Source: Channallabes apus
Taxonomy: Eukaryota > Chordata > Actinopteri > Siluriformes > Clariidae
Direction of reading: 5' to 3'
NCBI GenBank assembly: GCA_030522415.1
Contig: CM060113.1
Location: 15,180,151 to 15,244,150 of the forward strand
DNA: 64,000 nucleotides
Shown here: positions 56,322 through 64,000 of the stretch, piece after piece
How positions within the stretch are numbered: the first letter of the stretch is position 1
Layout: each line of letters starts with the position of its first letter
Position numbers and translations under genes: made by a program
Notes under the pieces: model-generated
The model's database searches: none
Seen by the model: the letters and a program-made list of their open reading frames with translations, nothing else
Told to the model about the DNA's origin: nothing

Positions 56322-58039
56322 TAGGGTTGGGTATCGTTTGTGTTTTTTTCGATACCGGTGCCAAATCGATACTTTGAAAACGGTACCGGTGCCAAAACGG
56401 TGCCTGAACCGATACTTTTAAGCCACAAAATTATAGTGGATGACTCAAGAATGAATTTTTATTGAACAAAAAATGTTATGCTTCAAATTGAACAATATAT
56501 TAAAAGTTTAAAGTATATATGAATATGTAAGCTTCAAATTTTAGCAATTCTTTTGCAGAAATTTCACCATATTTGCCTTTTCTGGCAAAATACGACTCCT
56601 TTCCTGACTTATTGCCCTGCACAGGACATGCATAGCCTTCTTTGCAATGGTAAATGGGGTCACTGTTGTAGTACTACTAGTACAGGCTGGAAAGCCATAA
56701 TTATAAACAGAATCCATGTTACATTAGTTTTTTACAAATCGTTTGTCTATTTGTTAGCATGAATGCAAGATTTGCATTTTGCTATTAACGTTACATTATC
56801 CTACTACTAACCTGCTTCCGCTGTCATCATCATCGTAATCGGTGATTCCTTTTTGCTACGGTTGGTATGACTGGGACTGGGCTCGTCCACACCGATAGTG
56901 CAATCTGTTGTCCGCAAGAAAACACGGTGCCTCCGTATGCTTTAAACTTTATTCCGTCTGCCCTCGAATGTTTCATTAGATTTGACATGTTTCCGCCTTT
57001 ACACGCAACTGCTGTGAAACATTTAAAATTCAAATTTCAAATTCAAATTTTATTTGTCACAAAACAAGTCATACACAGTATAATATGCAGTGAAATGCTT
57101 ATACGACCGCCAGTGACCTTAAAAAGAAAATAAAAGCTTGTACGTAAAATAAATAATCAATAAAAAGGAAATACTAAAGAAATAATTTTAACTAGTAAAA
57201 TTAACTGTACAATAAGGGCATAATAAAATATTGCAAAATATAGAAATATAGGGTAGATAGAGTATATATGTATATAGAATTTAAAGTGTCAGTGGTTGTG
57301 CAAATATGCATGAAAGATGACATGTGCAATTGTCCAGATGTATAAATATTTAGTGCAAGTGTGTATGAATGTGTCCATGATTGTCCAGTCAGTGTTGTGA
57401 GCTTAAAAGATGTTATTAGTCCTGTGTGGAGGTGTGATTGAGAGACCTTATCGCCTGCGGGAAGAAGCTCCTCCTCAGCCTCTCTGTGTTGGCCTTTAGG
57501 GAGCGGAATCGCTTCCCAGACTGCAACAAAGAGAACAGTCCATTACTGGGGTGACTGAGGTCCTTCATGATCTTCCTGGCCTTAGTCCAGCACCGCTTGC
57601 TGTAGATCGAGTGCAGGTCAGGGAGCTCATGGTGCTGCACGTCGCGGTGTCGGAATCCTTTCTTGTGAAATACAGCCACACTTTCGACCGTTTAGTTTTA
57701 GGCATTTTAACGAAAGTTGTTTAATTTAGCATGCTAAGCTATCGGTAGACCGCCTGCTGCCGTCAGAGCGAGTGTAACGTTAGTTACTGCATTCACGCGC
57801 ATCTTGGATGGTCTCTCATTTCCGGATGATTTGTGCTTTTAATTTCTTTAATTTAATCTAATAAACTATTAATCTACAAAAATATATGAATCTATAGAAC
57901 AAATATTTCAATCGACAGTTTAGGCATTTAAGTGGCACCGAAATGAGGCACCGAAATTCGCGTTCTGTTTCGGTCCGGTACATACCGGTTCTATAGGTAC
58001 CGGTGCCGTATTGGCACCGGTGTTTGGTACACAACCCTA
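56322..58039 (-). mobile_element. hAT element with BED zinc-finger remnant, inserted in gypsy integrase
   Basis: Perfect 8-bp target duplication GCGGACCA (56314-56321, 58040-58047). Ends TAGGGTTGGGTATCG and inverted TAGGGTTGTGTACC, with GGTACCGGTGCC-rich subtermini. The minus strand encodes MPKTKRSKVWLYFTRKDSDT (57707 leftwards) and, after an insertion, VACKGGNMSNLMKH (near 56990), the two halves of a BED finger. The hAT catalytic domain is absent. Confidence 0.85.
57020..57640 (-). mobile_element. LINE-like 3' fragment nested in the hAT element
   Basis: Interrupts the BED-finger coding. On the minus strand it ends in AATAAA followed by AATTTG repeats (left edge), a LINE-type 3' tail, and starts near CAGCACCATGAGCTCCC. 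The body includes GGAGGAGCTTCTTCCCGC and GACCTCAGTCACCCC words seen in fish LINE 3' regions. No coding is recognised and the clade is uncertain. Confidence 0.5.
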
Positions 58040-58047
58040 GCGGACCA

Positions 58048-58194
58048 ACCAACAGCTGGAGCGTTACCTGAGGTGTTTTGTGTCGGATCGCCAACGCTCC
58101 TGGGCCCGCTACCTCAAATGGGCCGAGTTGTCACACAACCTCCATGTCTCCAAGTCCCAGCCACCAACCTAAGTCCATTTGAGGTGTGCTATGG
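58048..58194 (+). pseudogene. Gypsy integrase continuation after the hAT insertion
   Basis: TNQQLERYLRCFVSDRQRSW and ARYLKWAELSHN follow on directly from the NGQTER motif once the hAT and one target duplicate are discounted. Confidence 0.75.
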
Positions 58195-58405
58195 TTAGGC
58201 TAATTGGCGTTACCTAAATTGCCCATAGTGTGTGAATGGGTGTGTGAGTGTGTGTATGTGTGTGTGCCCTGCGATGGATTGGCACCCTGTCCAAGGTGTA
58301 CCCCGCCTAGTGCCCGAAGTCTCCTGGGATAGGCTCCAGGTCCCCCGCGACCCTGAACACAGGATTAAGCGGTATAGAAAATGAATGAATGAATGAATGA
58401 ATTAT
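58195..58405 (+). mobile_element. SINE, 3' half
   Basis: GTTAGGCTAATTGGCGTTAC, CCCATAGTGTGTGAATG, CCTGGGATAGGCTCC and GGATTAAGCGGTATAGAAAA, then (TGAA)n. The tRNA-like head is missing. Confidence 0.75.
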
Positions 58406-58591
58406 TTATATATATATATTTATAATATATATATTATTCATTCTTGCTCATTTAGTTTGAGAGTCCTAATAACAAATCGCGTGATTATCCTGCCCGCTCG
58501 TGTCCATCCGCGTTTGGGTTTACCATTCACGCTACAGGGCTAACTGCTAAAGCCAAGTCTTTCTGGTCTCCTCGGGTTAGTTCGTGACAGA

Positions 58592-59478
58592 ATGACGGAG
58601 CCCAAAGCAGTAAACCCAGCGGATCACGCGCGCTTATGCGATGTAGTTGACCAGCATGCTATGCTAATCAACAAGCTAACCGGAGAGCTCTACACTCTGC
58701 GCCGGAGTGTCCAAGACGTCGCGGCCTTGCACCGCGAGGTTGCGGAGCTCAAGCGGGAGAAAGCGAGCCTCGGTGCGGCTGTTGATGGCATGGCTAGCGG
58801 TCCGCCCGCCACAGCGGCCGCGGCCCCGCACCAAACCCCACCCCCCATTCTATGTTTTCCTTGCATTACCGGATAAATGGGATGGCACGGATGGGAAGTG
58901 CTGACGAGTTCACCCATCAGCTCAAATTGACCTTCGAACATCCCGCGGACGAGGTGGAGACCGACACGTAGCTCTACCATCTGTGACAGGGAGGATTGTC
59001 CGTGAGCAGGTATACTGCAGAGTTCCAGACCCTCGCCATCCAGATCTCGTGGGGAGACGCAGCCCTCCGGACATCCTACTTCGAGGGACTGGCTCCTCGG
59101 ATTAAGGATGAGCTAGCCGGACGAGAACTCCCAGCCACACTAGAGGGGCTGATCCAGCTGGCTCTCCGTATTGACCAGCACCTCCTCTCTCGTCCGAAAC
59201 CAGCACCTCGAACCCTGCCGCCCGCACCCACCTATTCATATGCTGCACCAAGACCACCATCCACCTTCACCACTGCCTTCCCCGGACGTGTCGGATCTCC
59301 ACCCCCTGCCGTGGTTGACACCGGAGCCGGGGAACCCATGCAACTAGGGTGCGCCTCCCTGACCGTGGCGGAACGCGAGAGACGCTATCGCGAGGGATTG
59401 TGGCTCAGCGGCGCACCACCAAGCGACCTGTCCATCCCGTCCGGGAAACGCCCAGCCCCGGTGAACGACAGGAGAGTC
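58592..59478 (+). pseudogene. gag of gypsy, duplicate
   Basis: Identical in all inspected stretches to 52914-53800, including the capsid deletion and lost zinc knuckle. Confidence 0.8.
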
Positions 59479-61999
59479 TCACCGGGCACCATCCACCTCT
59501 CCGCCATGACCGAAACCACCACTTCTTGCCTCACGGTTCAGGTAATCCTCGACCTTGGCCACAAGCGGGTCCGAAGTACCGCGTTCATCGATTCCGGTGC
59601 CGCGAGTAACTTCATTGACTCGATGTATGCCAAAGGATTGGGGGTAAGAATTGAGGCGTTATCCCAGCCTATGAAGATCGCCTCCGTCGACGGGCGGCCC
59701 CTTTCATCTAGCCCCATCACCCAACAGACCCAACCCATCTCTCTCAACCTCGGCCAGAACCAAGAACAAATTCAGTTTCACCTCACATCCATCTCCTCTC
59801 CACCTCTCATCCTCGGATATCCCTGGCTACTGAAACACGACCCCCTGATTTCCTGGACACAGAACCGGATCCTTCAGTGGGGGCCGACCTGCACCGAATT
59901 ATGCCTATGGGCCACTCCACGGAGTCCGAAGCCCCCGACATCGACATCCACGCCATACCTTCGCCCTATCGGGACCTGGCTGAGGTGTTCTGTAAACGCC
60001 GAGCCCATCACCTGCCACCTCACCGTCCCTATGATCTGGCCATTGAACTCCAGCCGGGTTCCAAACCCCCCCGCGGCCATCTCTACTCTCTCTCCAACAG
60101 TGAGACCAAGGTGATGGAGGAATACGTTACTAGCGCTCTGCGACACGACACCATCCGACCATCACCTGCAGCCGCGGGGTTCTTCTTCGTAAAGAAGAAA
60201 GGGGGCGAACTTCGCCCGTGTGTCGATTATCGGGGGCTCAATAAAATCACCATAAGGAACCATAACCCATTGCCTCTTACCAACTCAGCCCTGGACGCCC
60301 TCTCTGGTGCCACTGTGTTCACTAAGTTGGACAACCGGAGCGCCTTAAACTTGGTGCGCATCAGAGAGGGTGATGAGTGGAAGACGGCCTTTATCACCCC
60401 CACCGGACATTATGAGAGCCTGGTCATCCCGTTTGGACTCTGTAACGCACCCTCGGCCTTCCAACAGTTCATCAACGACGTTCTCAGGGACATGCTAGGC
60501 CGATGGGTGTTCGTCTACTTAGATGATATCCTCATCTATTAACAAACCACCGAAGAACATGTCAAACATGTTAGGGCTGTTCTAAAGAGATTGCTCGCCC
60601 ACCAGCTGTACTGTAAGCTGGAAAAGTGTGCTTTTCACGAGCACTCCACCACGTTCCTGGGTTTTGTCACACCAGGGTGTGGCCATGGACCTGCAGAAGC
60701 TGGAGGTTGTACGTCACTGGCCCCTACCCAGGACACTGAAGCAGCTCCAACGCTTTCTTGGGTTTGCGAATTTCTATCGTCGCTTTACCCGGGGCTAGAG
60801 TACAGTTGCAGCACCACTCACCACACTGACCAGGCCCTCAGCCCATCCTTTCCAACTCGACTCAACTGTCATCTCCGCCTTCAAAAAGCTCTGTCACCTC
60901 TTCACCACCGCACCTATTCTCCTCCATCCAGATGCCAATCAACCATTCGTTGTGGAGGTGGACGCGTCGGAAGTGGGCGCCGGCGCCGTTCTCTCCCAGC
61001 GAGGTCCAGACCAGAAGCTACACCCTTGTGGCTTCCACTCAAAGAAATTTAACCCCACTCAGCAGCGATACGGAGTAGGGGACCGTGAACTGCTGGGCAT
61101 AAAGTGGGCCTTGGAGGAATGGCGTCACTGGCTCCAGGGCGTCAGTGAGCCGTTCATCGTCTGGACGAACCATCAGAACCTGCTCACCATCAGGAACTTG
61201 AAGCAGCTCAACCCACGACAGGCACGGTGGGCTCTATTCTTTGAACAGTACGACTTCCATCTGTCGTACCGCCCGGGGGCAAAGAACACCAAGGCCGACG
61301 CCCTCTCCCGTCAGTACGAGAGAGAGACGACCCGGGCGGATCATCCCATCACCCGGTCATCTCACCCACTCGGATCATCGCACCTCTCCGTTGGAACATT
61401 GAAACGAGGGTCCGCCAGGCACTGACAGCAGAACCCGCGCCGGCAGGCGTGCCGCCTAGACGACTCCATGTCCCACAACATTTAAGATCTGAAGTCCTCC
61501 AGTGGGGCCTTTCCTCGCTCGTCGCTGGACACCCAGGAACCCGACGGACCACCACCTTCATAAGACAGGCTTTCTGGTGGCCCTCGATGAGGAGTGACAT
61601 CATCGAGTTCGTCCAGGCATGCCCGGTGTGTGCCAGGGCCAAGGACCAGAACTGACCTACACCCGGAGAACTCCAACCCCTTCCTGTTCCTCGACGGCCC
61701 TGGACACACATCGCCTTAGACTTCATCACGGGTCTGCCGGCCTCGGAGGGAAAGGACGTAATCCTAACTATCGTGGATCGCTTCTCCAGGGCAGTGCACC
61801 TGGTGGCCCTCGCCGGACTCCCGTCAGCAAAAAAGATTACACATAGTCCGATTGCATGGGTTCCCAAAGGACACCGTCTCAGACAGAGGCCCCCAGTTCA
61901 CCGCCCGGTTCTGGCGGGCTTTCTGCAGTCTGATCAATTCAACCTGCAGTCTGTCTTCTGGTTACCACCCCCAGACTAATGGTCAGACGGAGCGGACCA
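59479..61999 (+). pseudogene. pol of gypsy, duplicate
   Basis: Identical in inspected stretches to 53801-56321: YLDD near 60518 followed by TAA, RNase H near 60940-61320, integrase near 61468-61999. Confidence 0.8.
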
Positions 62000-63717
62000 T
62001 AGGGTTGGGTATCGTTTGTGTTTTTTTCGATACCGGTGCCAAATCGATACTTTGAAAACGGTACCGGTGCCAAAACGGTGCCTGAACCGATACTTTTAAG
62101 CCACAAAATTATAGTGGATGACTCAAGAATGAATTTTTATTGAACAAAAAATGTTATGCTTCAAATTGAACAATATATTAAAAGTTTAAAGTATATATGA
62201 ATATGTAAGCTTCAAATTTTAGCAATTCTTTTGCAGAAATTTCACCATATTTGCCTTTTCTGGCAAAATACGACTCCTTTCCTGACTTATTGCCCTGCAC
62301 AGGACATGCATAGCCTTCTTTGCAATGGTAAATGGGGTCACTGTTGTAGTACTACTAGTACAGGCTGGAAAGCCATAATTATAAACAGAATCCATGTTAC
62401 ATTAGTTTTTTACAAATCGTTTGTCTATTTGTTAGCATGAATGCAAGATTTGCATTTTGCTATTAACGTTACATTATCCTACTACTAACCTGCTTCCGCT
62501 GTCATCATCATCGTAATCGGTGATTCCTTTTTGCTACGGTTGGTATGACTGGGACTGGGCTCGTCCACACCGATAGTGCAATCTGTTGTCCGCAAGAAAA
62601 CACGGTGCCTCCGTATGCTTTAAACTTTATTCCGTCTGCCCTCGAATGTTTCATTAGATTTGACATGTTTCCGCCTTTACACGCAACTGCTGTGAAACAT
62701 TTAAAATTCAAATTTCAAATTCAAATTTTATTTGTCACAAAACAAGTCATACACAGTATAATATGCAGTGAAATGCTTATACGACCGCCAGTGACCTTAA
62801 AAAGAAAATAAAAGCTTGTACGTAAAATAAATAATCAATAAAAAGGAAATACTAAAGAAATAATTTTAACTAGTAAAATTAACTGTACAATAAGGGCATA
62901 ATAAAATATTGCAAAATATAGAAATATAGGGTAGATAGAGTATATATGTATATAGAATTTAAAGTGTCAGTGGTTGTGCAAATATGCATGAAAGATGACA
63001 TGTGCAATTGTCCAGATGTATAAATATTTAGTGCAAGTGTGTATGAATGTGTCCATGATTGTCCAGTCAGTGTTGTGAGCTTAAAAGATGTTATTAGTCC
63101 TGTGTGGAGGTGTGATTGAGAGACCTTATCGCCTGCGGGAAGAAGCTCCTCCTCAGCCTCTCTGTGTTGGCCTTTAGGGAGCGGAATCGCTTCCCAGACT
63201 GCAACAAAGAGAACAGTCCATTACTGGGGTGACTGAGGTCCTTCATGATCTTCCTGGCCTTAGTCCAGCACCGCTTGCTGTAGATCGAGTGCAGGTCAGG
63301 GAGCTCATGGTGCTGCACGTCGCGGTGTCGGAATCCTTTCTTGTGAAATACAGCCACACTTTCGACCGTTTAGTTTTAGGCATTTTAACGAAAGTTGTTT
63401 AATTTAGCATGCTAAGCTATCGGTAGACCGCCTGCTGCCGTCAGAGCGAGTGTAACGTTAGTTACTGCATTCACGCGCATCTTGGATGGTCTCTCATTTC
63501 CGGATGATTTGTGCTTTTAATTTCTTTAATTTAATCTAATAAACTATTAATCTACAAAAATATATGAATCTATAGAACAAATATTTCAATCGACAGTTTA
63601 GGCATTTAAGTGGCACCGAAATGAGGCACCGAAATTCGCGTTCTGTTTCGGTCCGGTACATACCGGTTCTATAGGTACCGGTGCCGTATTGGCACCGGTG
63701 TTTGGTACACAACCCTA
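62000..63717 (-). mobile_element. hAT element with BED-finger remnant, duplicate
   Basis: Same element and same 8-bp flanks (61992-61999, 63718-63725) as 56322-58039. It was copied as part of the tandem unit, not inserted independently. Confidence 0.85.
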
Positions 63718-64000
63718 GCGGACCAACCAACAGCTGGAGCGTTACCTGAGGTGTTTTGTGTCGGATCGCCAACGCTCCTGGGCCCGCTACCTCAAATGGG
63801 CCGAGTTGTCACACAACCTCCATGTCTCCAAGTCCCAGCCACCAACCTAAGTCCATTTGAGGTGTGCTATGGTTAGGCTAATTGGCGTTACCTAAATTGC
63901 CCATAGTGTGTGAATGGGTGTGTGAGTGTGTGTATGTGTGTGTGCCCTGCGATGGATTGGCACCCTGTCCAAGGTGTACCCCGCCTAGTGCCCGAAGTCT

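Larger units (their letters stand above)
52562..58194 (+). mobile_element. Ty3/gypsy (Tf1/sushi-type) retrotransposon, copy 2, interrupted
   Basis: Same family as 36263-39016. It has a 5' LTR, gag, protease, RT, RNase H and integrase, interrupted by a hAT element at 56322-58039. No 3' LTR follows; about 58195 a SINE tail begins. It is multiply frameshifted and non-autonomous. Confidence 0.87.
52764..58441. repeat. 5678-bp tandem duplication, unit 1
   Basis: Every comparable position from 52764 recurs at +5678. The unit runs from the middle of the gypsy 5' LTR through gag, pol, the nested hAT and LINE piece, the SINE tail and an AT run. Confidence 0.93.
58442..64000. repeat. 5678-bp tandem duplication, unit 2 (cut by window end)
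   Basis: Contains repeats of everything in unit 1: LTR 3' part 58442-58589, gag 58592, protease/RT from about 59480, RT stop at 60540, RNase H about 60940-61320, integrase 61449-61999, hAT 62000-63717, nested LINE piece 62698-63318, integrase rest 63726-63872, SINE from 63873. All frame breaks and stops are shared, so they predate the duplication. No difference was noticed in the compared frames. Confidence 0.93.

Overview
This is a vertebrate nuclear window, almost certainly from a ray-finned (teleost) fish. The reasons are split genes with GT-AG introns, an acod1/irg1 orthologue with typical vertebrate exon structure, long CA/GATA microsatellites, and a TE set typical of teleosts: Tc1/mariner, hAT, DIRS, Ty3/gypsy of the self-priming Tf1/sushi type, L2- and RTE-like LINEs, and a tRNA-derived SINE. 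The species cannot be fixed from the sequence.

Only about 10 kb holds host genes. On the minus strand (5598-9048) six coding exons encode a 498-aa cis-aconitate decarboxylase, the itaconate-making enzyme, with a basic leader that looks mitochondrial. Head to head with it, sharing an interval of a few hundred bases with oppositely oriented TATA-like boxes, is a plus-strand gene (coding 10246-15198, ten coding exons, 876 aa). It encodes three tandem copies of the six-helix GPR1/FUN34/YaaH (SatP/Ato) carboxylate-transporter fold fused to a C-terminal YrdC/Sua5 (threonylcarbamoyl-AMP synthase) domain. The pairing of an itaconate synthase with a likely dicarboxylate transporter/channel is the most interesting biology here. 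Co-function is inference.

The rest is repeat. A near-complete RTE-like LINE with a 13-bp target duplication lies at 1.05-4.15 kb. From 16.5 to 25.8 kb is a graveyard of hAT, DIRS, SINE, gypsy-LTR, L2 and MITE pieces. From 26.2 to 36.2 kb are two copies of a Tc1/mariner-superfamily transposon; the second lies inside an older Tc1-like element (30339-36166) that also carries a hAT MITE and a 2-kb MITE. A deleted gypsy element with a perfect 5-bp target duplication is at 36263-39016. Diverged duplicated AT-rich blocks run through 25.8-51 kb, interrupted by an RT-less DIRS element (45.2-48.1 kb) and a hAT element (48.6-50.3 kb).

The window ends in a second gypsy copy interrupted by a hAT element, which itself holds a LINE 3' piece. 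This block (52764-58441, 5678 bp) is repeated, apparently without change, from 58442 to the window end. That is either a very recent tandem duplication or an assembly artefact. No rRNA, tRNA gene, CRISPR or bacterial feature was recognised.
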